A DNA stretch of 64,000 nt from JAHELQ01 sp964491915 (GCA_964491915.1 CAZBHS010000009.1:62001-126000); one strand, 5' to 3'. Positions 26,270 through 33,666 are shown, counted from the stretch's first letter. The notes: a model not told the origin generated them from the letters alone. Translations and numbers: made by a program.

Positions 26270-26297
26270 TTGTATCCCCCCTCCCAATCAATATAAT
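26270..26297 (+). promoter_or_regulatory. Promoter of RiPP locus B
   Basis: A perfect TATAAT (26292-26297) with TTGTAT (26270-26275) 16 bases upstream. The predicted start is only about a dozen bases before the precursor ATG, with AGGAGG between. Confidence 0.5.
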
Positions 26298-26315
26298 AGG
26301 CGGCAGGAGGATATC

Positions 26316-26471
26316 ATGATCAAAAAAATGACAACTCGGGCAATGAACCCGGAAACAAAAAAATTTAAGGAACGGACAGCGCACGCTTGCGGTATCCCTT
26401 GCCTGAAGCTCTGCAATATACAGACCGTTGACCAGGCCGGGCCGTATACAAGCGCCCTCATCATACCTTAA
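26316..26471 (+). CDS. Cys-rich RiPP precursor of locus B
   Basis: A 51-residue peptide found by hand translation, with ATG after GGCAGGAGGATATC. The basic leader begins MIKKMTTRAMNPETKKFKER and the core contains CGIPCLKLC (Cys 25, 29, 33), followed by NIQTVDQAGPYTSALIIP. The Cx3Cx3C spacing recalls CXXX-repeat targets of radical SAM maturases. The first residues MIKKM parallel MIKEM of the locus A peptide. The maturase gene follows 60 bases later, across a hairpin. Confidence 0.7.
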   Translation: MIKKMTTRAMNPETKKFKERTAHACGIPCLKLCNIQTVDQAGPYTSALIIP

Positions 26472-26486
26472 ATCAACATCAAAGAA

Positions 26487-26509
26487 CCCGGGGGCATTTC
26501 GCTCCCGGG
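26487..26509 (+). promoter_or_regulatory. Hairpin between precursor and maturase (likely attenuator)
   Basis: CCCGGGGGC-ATTTC-GCTCCCGGG, nine pairs with one G-U, sits between the locus B precursor and its radical SAM gene. Only a weak T-rich stretch follows, so partial termination or mRNA protection would give more precursor than enzyme. Confidence 0.6.
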
Positions 26510-26531
26510 ATCGCTTTGAAAGGAGTCATAC

Positions 26532-27824
26532 GTGAAAAATCAAATCAACTTATCAAACGATAATTACCTCTATTTTCCATCTGAAAACCGCCTCATCAAC
26601 AAGGAGCTCAAAAACCAATACCAAAAATTCGCCCAAGAGCAGGCTGTCAATGTCTATGAACACCACGTTGATCAACGCTTTCTGGAGGAAAAGATCAAAC
26701 AATTGCCTGTTCTAGTGCTGGAAGTCACGGAGCAATGCAATTTAAGATGCAAATATTGCGTGTACAACGGCCTATACGACAACTACCGTTCCCGGTCACC
26801 TCAAACCATGACATTGGAAACCGCGCGCAAGGGAATCGAGCTCATTTATTCATATATCAAGGATAGAGCCAACAAAGAGTTGAGCATCAGTCTCTACGGC
26901 GGCGAACCGTTGTCCGATGTGGGGAAACTCAAAGATATCGTAACATGGTCAAAAAAGATTATGAAAGGTTGGGATCTTCATTATAGTTTGACCTCGAATT
27001 TTACGATTCTGACGGAGGAGGCAATCGACTTCCTGGTGGACAATGATGTACGGCTGGTGGTGAGTTTGGATGGGAATCGGGACAACCACGACGCCAAGAG
27101 AATTTTCGCGGATGGGAGCGGCTCGCACGACATCGTGATGAAAAACTTGAAAAAAATCCACGATCGAGCTCCCGGCTATTTTGAAAAAATCACTATTTCA
27201 GCCGTTCACTCGTTCGACTTGCCATTGAAACATCTAACGAAATTTTTCAGCCGAGACCCTCTGGTATCCAAGAACGGGGTTCGCTTTTCAACCGTTTCTC
27301 AACTCAACACCAGTTACTACGAGACCTATCCCTTTGATGCGGATAAAAACCACCGGGAATATTCCCAACTGAACGAAGACATTTATCAAGGGTTACGCAA
27401 TGGTTTGCCGCTGTCGAATGTGCAGAAATTCCTTCTGAGCGGTATCACTGGATTCGAGGATATGCTAAAGGCGAGAGACTTTCCAATGGCGGCCCAAACC
27501 TGCTATTTCAATTCCAGGATTTTCATCGACACCCAGGGCCGGCTTCACGCATGCGAGCGGATCAACAACTCCTTCTCTATCGGCGATATTGAGAATGGAT
27601 TCGATTTTCCCCGCATGGTGAACATGGTCGCCAATTACGTTCGAGTGGTGAAAGAACACTGTCTGAACTGTAGTGTCCGTTTCCTGTGCGAACGTTGTTT
27701 CGTTATCTTTTCGCAGGACGGAAGGTTTAATATTCCCCCTGGATTTTGCGAAAGCCGGAAAAAAACCATCATCGATAATCTGGAACGGTACATCCAATTT
27801 AAAGAGGAGGGTTTAATAGAATGA
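26532..27824 (+). CDS. Radical SAM/SPASM peptide maturase of locus B
   Basis: A 430-residue enzyme starting at GTG 26532 behind GAAAGGAGTC. The radical SAM motif is CNLRCKYC (Cys 69, 73, 76), with YGGEPLSDV, LTSNFTIL and VVSLDGNRDNHD downstream. The SPASM part has TCYFNSRIF, LHACERINN, HCLNCSVRFLCERCF and a last cysteine in GFCESRKK. It should install thioether or similar cross-links on the upstream Cx3Cx3C peptide. It resembles the locus A enzyme in architecture but is not a close copy. It overlaps the next gene by four bases. Confidence 0.87.
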   Translation: MKNQINLSNDNYLYFPSENRLINKELKNQYQKFAQEQAVNVYEHHVDQRFLEEKIKQLPVLVLEVTEQCNLRCKYCVYNGLYDNYRSRSPQTMTLETARKGIELIYSYIKDRANKELSISLYGGEPLSDVGKLKDIVTWSKKIMKGWDLHYSLTSNFTILTEEAIDFLVDNDVRLVVSLDGNRDNHDAKRIFADGSGSHDIVMKNLKKIHDRAPGYFEKITISAVHSFDLPLKHLTKFFSRDPLVSKNGVRFSTVSQLNTSYYETYPFDADKNHREYSQLNEDIYQGLRNGLPLSNVQKFLLSGITGFEDMLKARDFPMAAQTCYFNSRIFIDTQGRLHACERINNSFSIGDIENGFDFPRMVNMVANYVRVVKEHCLNCSVRFLCERCFVIFSQDGRFNIPPGFCESRKKTIIDNLERYIQFKEEGLIE

Positions 27825-28621
27825 GGAAAAATACGACAGAGAAATTCCATCAATTTATCAAACTCTATCGGGGCCCTATCAACACTGCCATTGTGGATAT
27901 CTTGAGCGGCAATGTCTTTCACGCGCCCAATCAGACAATCGACGCTTTTAATGCGCAGGCTTACGAGGGCATTGCCGATTTCCTGGATATCTCCCGTCAA
28001 GAATCCTTGCTCATCGCAATCGGGCCGGATCGCTGGATTCCCGATGTCAACCTGGACATAGACGAAGATCGAGAAAAAGATTGGGGGCAAAATATCGAGC
28101 TGCATATTGAGGAAGGACTGCCCATTCGGGAGATTCTGGAGGCGTTTCAGCATCACTCGCTATCCAGAGTCTATTACTACGGCCCGCAGTTGCCTGCGGA
28201 TTTCGCCCTCGACCCGTTGTTCGAATTGAAAGAGAAAAACTTTGAACGCTGCCGGGCGCGGGCCGCTGTGGACGGGAATTTTTGCAAAATTCAGGAGAGC
28301 ATCGTTCGCTTCAATATGAGGTATAATAGTTGTTGGGGATCGATGATAGCCATCACCGGCGACGGCAACATCCGGCCATGCATTCATAGCGAAACAATCG
28401 TCGGCCATATAGAAGAGGAATTGAAGGATATCGACGGTTTGATCGAGAAGATGAATCCCTTTTGGACCGTCACCAAAGATAAAGTGGCGCGGTGCCGCGA
28501 TTGCGAGTTCAGATATATCTGTTTTGATTGCCGCGAGATCGCGATGCGCACGAACGGTAAGATGGATGAGGCGAATCCTTTATGCGGCTACAATCCATAC
28601 ACCGGAGAGTGGAAAGAGTGA
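27821..28621 (+). CDS. SPASM-only partner protein (pseudo-radical SAM)
   Basis: A 266-residue protein with no CxxxCxxC radical SAM motif. Its C-terminal half is a SPASM-type cluster-binding region: SCWGSMIAITGDGNIRPC, then RCRDCEFRYICFDCRE and PLCGYNPYTGEWKE. The N-terminal half (IKLYRGPINTAIVDILSG, VYYYGPQLPADFALD) looks like the remains of a TIM-barrel or a peptide-binding scaffold. The ATGA overlap with the maturase implies a complex or shared substrate. Pseudo-rSAM and grasp-with-spasm partner proteins are the nearest concepts I know. Confidence 0.72.
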   Translation: MRKNTTEKFHQFIKLYRGPINTAIVDILSGNVFHAPNQTIDAFNAQAYEGIADFLDISRQESLLIAIGPDRWIPDVNLDIDEDREKDWGQNIELHIEEGLPIREILEAFQHHSLSRVYYYGPQLPADFALDPLFELKEKNFERCRARAAVDGNFCKIQESIVRFNMRYNSCWGSMIAITGDGNIRPCIHSETIVGHIEEELKDIDGLIEKMNPFWTVTKDKVARCRDCEFRYICFDCREIAMRTNGKMDEANPLCGYNPYTGEWKE

Positions 28622-28669
28622 AACGAAAAGCTGTGATTAGGGACTCACATTAAATAAATTCTAAGGGAA

Positions 28670-28696
28670 GGCGGGATCGTTCCCGCCCCCTTTTTT
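28670..28696 (+). terminator. Rho-independent terminator of RiPP locus B
   Basis: GGCGGGA-TCGT-TCCCGCC followed by CCC and six Ts. It closes the locus B transcript and faces the end of the minus-strand precursor operon. Confidence 0.85.
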
Positions 28697-28716
28697 CTAC
28701 ACTATAAATCTTGAAG

Positions 28717-28905
28717 TTAGCGGCACTGGGAGTACACGCACGAACACATCTCGGCTGTACCGCAGTTCACGTTTAAAGATTTGCATGTCACAGGGTAAAG
28801 GGTCTCTCTAAATCCACCCTTGAGTTCTTTCATATCACCGTTGTCAAGATTGGCGACCGTCTTTTTGCTTAAGGCCAACTTTCTGGTAATTGTGTTTTTT
28901 TTCAT
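28717..28905 (-). CDS. Lanthipeptide-like GG-leader precursor 1
   Basis: A 62-residue peptide. The leader ITRKLALSKKTVANLDNGD, then MKELKGG, is of the KKLxLxKxTVxNLxxxEMxxVxGG type that NCBI-style annotation calls class I lanthipeptide/natural product precursor. The core has five cysteines in the pattern C-x6-C-x5-C-S-C-x4-C, shared with its paralogues. It is the last gene of the minus-strand operon and has GAGGTAGCTAT before the ATG. No LanB/LanC is encoded nearby. Confidence 0.85.
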   Translation of the reverse strand: MKKNTITRKLALSKKTVANLDNGDMKELKGGFRETLYPVTCKSLNVNCGTAEMCSCVYSQCR

Positions 28906-28938
28906 ATAGCTACCTCATCATTTTTTTTGAGAACTAAG

Positions 28939-29121
28939 TCACATGCACCAATCGCCGCAAGAACACATTTCATACGTCTTGCATGTGGCGTAATCCGACA
29001 TACATGTGGTTCTAAACGTGGGCGCGATTCCGCCGTTCACCTGGTTCATTTCCCATCCTTCTAGATTGGAGACGGTTTTTTTGTTCAATACCAACGTTCT
29101 GTTTAGTTTCTGTTTTTTCAT
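28939..29121 (-). CDS. Lanthipeptide-like GG-leader precursor 2
   Basis: A 60-residue peptide. The leader RTLVLNKKTVSNLEGWEM, then NQVNGG, is followed by a core with five cysteines (C-x6-C-x5-C-S-C-x3-C). Ser at +2 of Cys1 and Thr at +2 of Cys2 are kept as in all paralogues. GGAGGAGACTAT precedes the ATG. Spacing to its neighbours is about 30 bases. Confidence 0.85.
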   Translation of the reverse strand: MKKQKLNRTLVLNKKTVSNLEGWEMNQVNGGIAPTFRTTCMSDYATCKTYEMCSCGDWCM

Positions 29122-29152
29122 ATAGTCTCCTCCAAAAAATTTTAACTATCGA

Positions 29153-29341
29153 TCAAATGCAGTACCCCTTGCAGGAACAACGTTCCCAGGTCTGGCAACC
29201 GGCATCGGCTGAGACGCAAGTCGGAAATTGAAAGGTGTTGGGCAATCCGCCGCCGTTTACCCTTTCCATATCCATTGCTTCCAGATTCGCGACGGTCTTC
29301 CGGTTCAATACCAATTTTCTGTCAAATGTCTGCTTTTTCAT
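29153..29341 (-). CDS. Lanthipeptide-like GG-leader precursor 3
   Basis: A 62-residue peptide. The leader FDRKLVLNRKTVANLEAMDM, then ERVNGG, is followed by core C-x6-C-x5-C-S-C-x3-C ending CKGYCI. GGAGGAAATAT precedes the ATG. A gap of 190 bases with a palindrome separates it from precursor 4, so it may have its own promoter. Confidence 0.85.
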   Translation of the reverse strand: MKKQTFDRKLVLNRKTVANLEAMDMERVNGGGLPNTFQFPTCVSADAGCQTWERCSCKGYCI

Positions 29342-29375
29342 ATATTTCCTCCATTACACTTCATGTTCAATAGCA

Positions 29376-29393
29376 GTTTGCGCGTGCGCAAAC
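29376..29393. repeat. Perfect palindrome between precursors 3 and 4
   Basis: GTTTGCGC-GT-GCGCAAAC, eight-base arms with a two-base centre, 35 bases upstream of the precursor 3 start. No U-run follows on either strand; an operator or processing hairpin is more likely than a terminator. Confidence 0.6.
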
Positions 29394-29531
29394 ATCATTA
29401 TCAATAAAAACAAATCCCTTTAAATTGCCACGCAACTGAACTACAACTCAAGCAAAAAACACTGCCAAGAAAAATGAGATGCGTTTAGCCCAGTTAAATA
29501 AACGGAATCGCTTCCACCCCGAATTTCTCAA

Positions 29532-29717
29532 TTAAATACATCCACCAACAATGCACGTGCAAGGTTCGATGGTCAGGCAGGTTCTTACTTCAGAAACACA
29601 TGTGGCGAGAAAAGTTAAATGAGCTCCGCCAACGAGCTGTCCCATCTCCGGCGCATCAAGGTTGGAAATAGTCTTCTTGCTTAACAACAACTTTCTTGTG
29701 ATTGTGTGTTTTTTCAT
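29532..29717 (-). CDS. Lanthipeptide-like GG-leader precursor 4
   Basis: A 61-residue peptide. The leader ITRKLLLSKKTISNLDAPEM, then GQLVGG, precedes core C-x6-C-x5-C-T-C-x4-C ending CIVGGCI. Its core is the closest to that of the distant copy at 41582-41776 (both CVSE...VGGCI). AGGAGAATATAAT precedes the ATG. Confidence 0.85.
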   Translation of the reverse strand: MKKHTITRKLLLSKKTISNLDAPEMGQLVGGAHLTFLATCVSEVRTCLTIEPCTCIVGGCI

Positions 29718-29751
29718 ATTATATTCTCCTTTATTAAATTTAGTCTAAATT

Positions 29752-29861
29752 CTAGCGGCAAACAGTAACAGCGCACGAACATTTCTCATTTCCCGCTTTT
29801 CCAGATTGGCGACGGTTTTCCCGCTCAAGGTCAACTTTCTTGAAATCTTGTTTTTTTTATA
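29752..29861 (-). pseudogene. Decayed precursor of the same family (internal deletion, no start codon)
   Basis: Behind a good ribosome-binding site (AAGGAGGAGCTT) the sequence reads YKKNKISRKLTLSGKTVANL, an unmistakable leader, but the initiator position is TAT/ATA instead of ATG. After EKREM the leader joins, in another frame, to EKCSCAVTVCR, the last part of a core. The GG site and the first two cysteines are gone. The junction GAAATGAGAAATG contains the direct repeat GAAATG, which suggests slippage or recombination deletion. Confidence 0.8.
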
Positions 29862-29877
29862 AGCTCCTCCTTGAATC

Positions 29878-31002
29878 TCATTGACAACAATTGGTACGGC
29901 AAGCCGGCGCAGGTCCCTGGCGATACAAATAATCCACCAGGTATTGTGAATCATCGACATCCACATCCCCATCTCCATCCACATCCGCCATGCAGGGGGG
30001 AATCGGCAGCGGTCCGCCGTTGACCAGATAATTGTTCAGATAGGTGATATCGCTGATATCGATCACATGGTCGGGGCTACCGTCCACATTGCCGCACACC
30101 GGTACAAACGGACTTGGCAACGGATAACAATCCTCATCCCCATTACCGCCGGGTATGGGGTAGCAACCGCTTCCCGAATAGTCGCTCCAATAGTTGCCCC
30201 CGGAATCAATTCCATTATCCCATTCATTGCCGGTGCAGGGTGTCAGTTGATTCTCGATATAAGCGTTGGGGGTGTTGTCCAAAAAGTTGTTGTGATGAAT
30301 CTTGTTGTCATTGGAGCCCAGGTACAAAAAGATGCCGTAACTGAAGTCGCTGATTGTATTGGCGATAATCGTGTTGTTAGAAGAAGCGGACAGGAAAATA
30401 CCCATTCCCTGATCGTTGGCGCCGGTAATCGTGTTATTGTAGATAGTATTGTTATCGGAACCCGCCAGCATGATTCCGTAAGAGTCGCCGCACAAACTGT
30501 GAATGTCGTTATCATGCACCGTATTGCCGCTAGTGTTGAAATAGAGATACACACCTTTGAAACAATTTCTGAACTCGTTGCAGCGAATGATGTTGTCGTT
30601 GGACTGCACCTGAATCCCAGGATACAAATTCCCGCCGGCGGAGCAATTGTTCTCGATTACCAACCCCTCGATAATAACCCCATTGGCGGTAATGGTAAAC
30701 ACACTCCCGGCCCCACGGCCGTCCACCACCGGCGGCTGGTTGATGGGTTCACCCCATATATGGACCGCCTTGTTCACAGTCACGGTTTCGTGGATGCACA
30801 TACTATTCACAACGACGATCAAATGCCCATCCGCGGTATCCGCGTCGTCGATGGCGCCCTGGATGCTGGTAAAAGTCTCCAATGTATTGATGTTCACACA
30901 AACATCCCCCACCGAAGCCGGATCGCACGCAAACCCAGTCGATCCCATCGACATAAAAATCCCGATACAAAAAACTACCGTTAAAATAAGACGTAATTTC
31001 AT
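29878..31002 (-). CDS. Secreted NosD-like beta-helix protein with C-terminal dockerin
   Basis: A 374-residue exported protein. The signal peptide is LILTVVFCIGIFMSMGSTGFA. A beta-helix of NosD type spans about residues 40-290 with repeated NTIYNNTITGAN/NTIIANTISDFS turns and ends GGNYWSDYSGSG. Two EF-hand-like dockerin repeats follow: VDGSPDHVIDISDITYLNNYL and DVDGDGDVDVDDSQYLVDYL. AGGAGGTAGAATC precedes ATG 31002. It is the first gene of the operon that continues into the precursor peptides. Dockerins bind cohesins or act in surface assembly; no cohesin is seen here. Confidence 0.83.
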   Translation of the reverse strand: MKLRLILTVVFCIGIFMSMGSTGFACDPASVGDVCVNINTLETFTSIQGAIDDADTADGHLIVVVNSMCIHETVTVNKAVHIWGEPINQPPVVDGRGAGSVFTITANGVIIEGLVIENNCSAGGNLYPGIQVQSNDNIIRCNEFRNCFKGVYLYFNTSGNTVHDNDIHSLCGDSYGIMLAGSDNNTIYNNTITGANDQGMGIFLSASSNNTIIANTISDFSYGIFLYLGSNDNKIHHNNFLDNTPNAYIENQLTPCTGNEWDNGIDSGGNYWSDYSGSGCYPIPGGNGDEDCYPLPSPFVPVCGNVDGSPDHVIDISDITYLNNYLVNGGPLPIPPCMADVDGDGDVDVDDSQYLVDYLYRQGPAPACRTNCCQ

Positions 31003-31104
31003 GATTCTACCTCCTTGTATATACAAAAAACTCGTCTAAACTCCCCGTCCAACCATCATCAACAACTCCAAAAAAAAATGTCCCTTCAAAAATTAACAAA
31101 TTTA

Positions 31105-31133
31105 ACTATATACCAACCAAAAATCTTAGTCAA
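31105..31133 (-). promoter_or_regulatory. Promoter of the beta-helix/precursor operon
   Basis: TTGACT (31133-31128), 17 bases, TATAGT (31110-31105) on the minus strand. The spacer ends GGTTGGTA and the following bases read AAATTTGTTAATTTTT then GAAGGGA. The same extended pattern recurs upstream of the lone precursor at 41582-41776. Confidence 0.7.
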
Positions 31134-31190
31134 GAACATAACCCTCCAATTACTCGAAAAAACAAATCCAAAACAATTTTCCACAACACC

Positions 31191-31219
31191 TTGACATTAT
31201 TATTTCACAATGGTATTAA
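31191..31219 (+). promoter_or_regulatory. Promoter of the ATPase-kinase-cyclase island
   Basis: A perfect TTGACA (31191-31196), 17 bases, TATTAA (31214-31219), preceded by TGG as a partial extended -10. It diverges from the minus-strand operon promoter 58 bases away. The transcript would begin near 31226, giving a leader of about 185 bases. Confidence 0.6.
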
Positions 31220-31234
31220 TTAATTTTGTTTATT

Positions 31235-31328
31235 AACCTGGTAAACAATTAAGCAAATAAGTTCCAGGTTTTGAGGTGAAGCAGGTCGGCCGGCAATCCG
31301 AGCGGCCTCCAATCCCCATCTGGGGATT
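31235..31328 (+). ncRNA. Structured 5' leader of the island (possible regulatory RNA)
   Basis: In the 410 bases between the divergent genes, the leader holds three pairings. AACCTGG (31235-31241) pairs with CCAGGTT (31264-31270). GGCCG (31288-31292) pairs with CGGCC (31303-31307). AATCCCC-ATCT-GGGGATT (31311-31328) is a perfect seven-pair hairpin. I do not recognise it as a known riboswitch. No terminator-like U-run follows. The rest of 31003-31412 is AT-rich and non-coding. Confidence 0.4.
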
Positions 31329-31412
31329 CAAATCATCTATCGCAAAACCGGACAATGACCCAACATTTAACGAGAAAGGTGTATTTTATTGAAAAAAGAT
31401 AGAGGAAACAGT

Positions 31413-32273
31413 ATGGAATTGCCGGCCCTCAGTTGCGTCTGCCTCGCCGACGGCTATCGTCGTGTTGTCAGGATAAACACCGGTCTCGATCCAGACAGCG
31501 AAGAATTTTGCAACGCCTATTCCCAACTATTTTGCCAAAGCCTGAAAAAAACCCTCGTGATTCTCTTCAAAAACGGAATCAAAACCCTCTATTTCCCCTT
31601 GTTCGGCCCATCGCTCCTCAAACGCAGCCCCCTCTTCAAATCCACAGTCATCCCCGCCATCTACGGACAAATATTCGTCAACCCCCAATTCCAGGAATTC
31701 TACCGCTCCATGGAGATCCAGATCCAGGCCTACGGGCACGTCGAACGGGTCGAAGAAATAGATACAAAAAACCTCGACATGAAGCGAGGCATCCTGAACT
31801 GCATCGAGGAAAGCTCAACCCACCCCCATTCCCACACCCTCTATTTCGGCTTCATGTCCAGCCACACCCCAACCGCAGAACTCTTCCCCCACATCATCTC
31901 CTTCCACCAAAAAAGCAACCGCCCCCCCACTCTCGCAGACCTCCAAACCCTCTACTACAACAAACCGCAAAAACCCATCGACATCATCATCTCCTCCAAA
32001 AATCCGCCCCCGCTACGCGCCCTTCCCCCCTACCTCGACTTCGATCAGGCATCGACCTATTCCTTCCTCACCCCCTTCGACCTGGCCTTCAACGAAAAAA
32101 CCTTCAAGCGCATCCTCCTCCACCACCATCAACACTCAAACGCCAACACCCCAAACAACGACTACTCCCCCCAAGACCTCCAACAAATCGACAACCTCAA
32201 AGACTATTACCAAAAAAACCGCCACACAATCCTCACCCCAGGACTCACCCCCCCGGAGGACGCCATTGAATAA
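31413..32273 (+). CDS. Diverged cis-prenyltransferase (UppS)-like protein
   Basis: About 286 residues. LSCVCLADGYRRVVRINTGL resembles the MDGNGRWA pyrophosphate-binding start of undecaprenyl diphosphate synthases. GIKTLYFPLFGPSLLKRSP resembles their GIxxLTLYAFSxENWxRP, and KPIDIIISSKN with the following LxPYLxFDQAS region sits where UppS has its RTSGExR. Key residues differ, so a canonical UppS activity is doubtful; a prenyl- or other isoprenoid-diphosphate-binding role is inference. ATG 31413 has GAGGAAACAGT upstream; TTG 31389 after GAAAGGTG is possible. The 3' half is extremely C-rich. It overlaps the next gene by eight bases. Confidence 0.45.
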   Translation: MELPALSCVCLADGYRRVVRINTGLDPDSEEFCNAYSQLFCQSLKKTLVILFKNGIKTLYFPLFGPSLLKRSPLFKSTVIPAIYGQIFVNPQFQEFYRSMEIQIQAYGHVERVEEIDTKNLDMKRGILNCIEESSTHPHSHTLYFGFMSSHTPTAELFPHIISFHQKSNRPPTLADLQTLYYNKPQKPIDIIISSKNPPPLRALPPYLDFDQASTYSFLTPFDLAFNEKTFKRILLHHHQHSNANTPNNDYSPQDLQQIDNLKDYYQKNRHTILTPGLTPPEDAIE

Positions 32274-33666
32274 CACCGGCACAATCATCCGCATCCTGGG
32301 TCCCATCGTAGACGTAAAATTCCCCCACAAACAATGCCCCGAAATCCACCACATCCTCAAAGGCCACAACGGCAACCCCACTCACCCCTTCCTCCTGGAA
32401 ACCGCCGCCCACCTCGGAGACGATGTGGTGCGAACAGTGGCATTATCGGATACTTATGAATTATCACGGGGGTGGACGGTTCAAAATACCGGTTGTTGCA
32501 TGAAAATCCCAGTGGGTCGTCAGACGCTGGGACGAATCATGGATCCCCTGGGCAACCCTATCGACGGCAAAGATAAATTTGACGAAAACCGCTGGCCAAT
32601 CAGACGGGACCCTCCCCCGCTATCATCGTTATCCACAAATGTAGAATTATTAGAGACCGGAATTAAAGTCATCGACCTATTGTGCCCCATCCCCAAAGGC
32701 GGAAAAGTCGGCTTATTCGGCGGAGCCGGCGTCGGAAAAACAGCCCTAATCGGAGAATTGATCTACAATATCGCCACTCGCCATGATGGCGTATCCATAT
32801 TTGCCGGAGTGGGAGAGCGGACTCGCGAAGGCAATGAATTGCAGTTCATCATGCAAGATTTAAAACTTCTGGATAAAACCGCATTGATTTTCGGTCAAAT
32901 GAAAGAGCCGCCTGGCGTGCGTTTGCAAACAGCCTTCAGCGCGCTAACCATTGCCGAATACTTCCGGGATGTGGAAGGCAAAGATACCCTCCTCTTTATC
33001 GACAACATCTTCCGCTTCATCCAGGCAGGCTCGGAGGTATCCGCTCTTTTAGGGAAGATTCCGTCTGCGGTTGGCTATCAACCGAATCTCGCTACGGAAA
33101 TGGGGCAATTGCAGGAGAGGATCGCCTCGACAAAAAAAGGAGCTATTACTTCGATTCAAGCGGTGTACGTGCCGGCCGACGATCTCACAGATCCAGCTCC
33201 AGCTTCCACATTCACTCACCAAGACGCGTCCATAGTACTGGATCGAAAAAAATTCGAAAAGGGCATGTATCCGGCCATCGCACCATTACAATCACATTCC
33301 CGTGTACTCAAGCCTCAAGTCGTGGGCCAAAATCATTACAACGTCGCTCAAAAAGTAAAAGAAATCCTTCAACGATACGAAGAGCTCAAAGACATCATCT
33401 CCATCATGGGCCTGGACGAACTGGATGAAAACGACCGCAACATCGTCAAAAGAGCCCGCAAACTCGAAAAATTTATGACCCAACCATTCCATATCGCCGT
33501 CCAGTTTACCGGACTACAGGGGAAATATGTGGATATCGACCAAACCGTCAACAGCTTCGAATCAATCGTCGAAGGCCGTCTCGACCACATCCCCGAACAC
33601 TTTTTCAATTACGCAGGCCCCATCGATGATGTCCTGCAAAAATACAATAACAAGGAGAAAGGATGA
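32266..33666 (+). CDS. Stand-alone F1-ATPase beta-subunit homologue
   Basis: A 466-residue protein full-length for AtpD. It has the N-terminal beta barrel (IIRILGPIVDVKFP), P-loop GGAGVGKT (residues 152-159), the catalytic-Glu motif GVGERTREGNEL, LLFIDNIFRFIQAGSEVSALLG and SAVGYQPNLATEMGQLQERI, and the C-terminal helical domain. Small differences from housekeeping AtpD are NLATEM (usually TLATEM) and ALLGKIP (usually GRMP). TTG start with CCGGAGG upstream. No alpha, gamma, epsilon or membrane subunit is encoded anywhere in the window, and the neighbours are signalling genes. So a function outside ATP synthesis is likely. Its stop overlaps the next ATG (ATGA). Confidence 0.9.
   Translation: MNNTGTIIRILGPIVDVKFPHKQCPEIHHILKGHNGNPTHPFLLETAAHLGDDVVRTVALSDTYELSRGWTVQNTGCCMKIPVGRQTLGRIMDPLGNPIDGKDKFDENRWPIRRDPPPLSSLSTNVELLETGIKVIDLLCPIPKGGKVGLFGGAGVGKTALIGELIYNIATRHDGVSIFAGVGERTREGNELQFIMQDLKLLDKTALIFGQMKEPPGVRLQTAFSALTIAEYFRDVEGKDTLLFIDNIFRFIQAGSEVSALLGKIPSAVGYQPNLATEMGQLQERIASTKKGAITSIQAVYVPADDLTDPAPASTFTHQDASIVLDRKKFEKGMYPAIAPLQSHSRVLKPQVVGQNHYNVAQKVKEILQRYEELKDIISIMGLDELDENDRNIVKRARKLEKFMTQPFHIAVQFTGLQGKYVDIDQTVNSFESIVEGRLDHIPEHFFNYAGPIDDVLQKYNNKEKG

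Noticed and set aside
27635..28156. 173-residue minus-strand ORF
   Set aside because: Antisense to the radical SAM/SPASM-only junction; no ribosome-binding site or known motif.
31235..31328. Known riboswitch in the island leader
   Set aside because: The hairpins are real, but I could not match conserved cores of TPP, cobalamin, c-di-GMP or SAM classes, so it is listed only as a structured leader.
31433..32269. 278-residue Pro/His-rich ORF
   Set aside because: Alternate frame of the prenyltransferase-like gene; low-complexity product with no motif.
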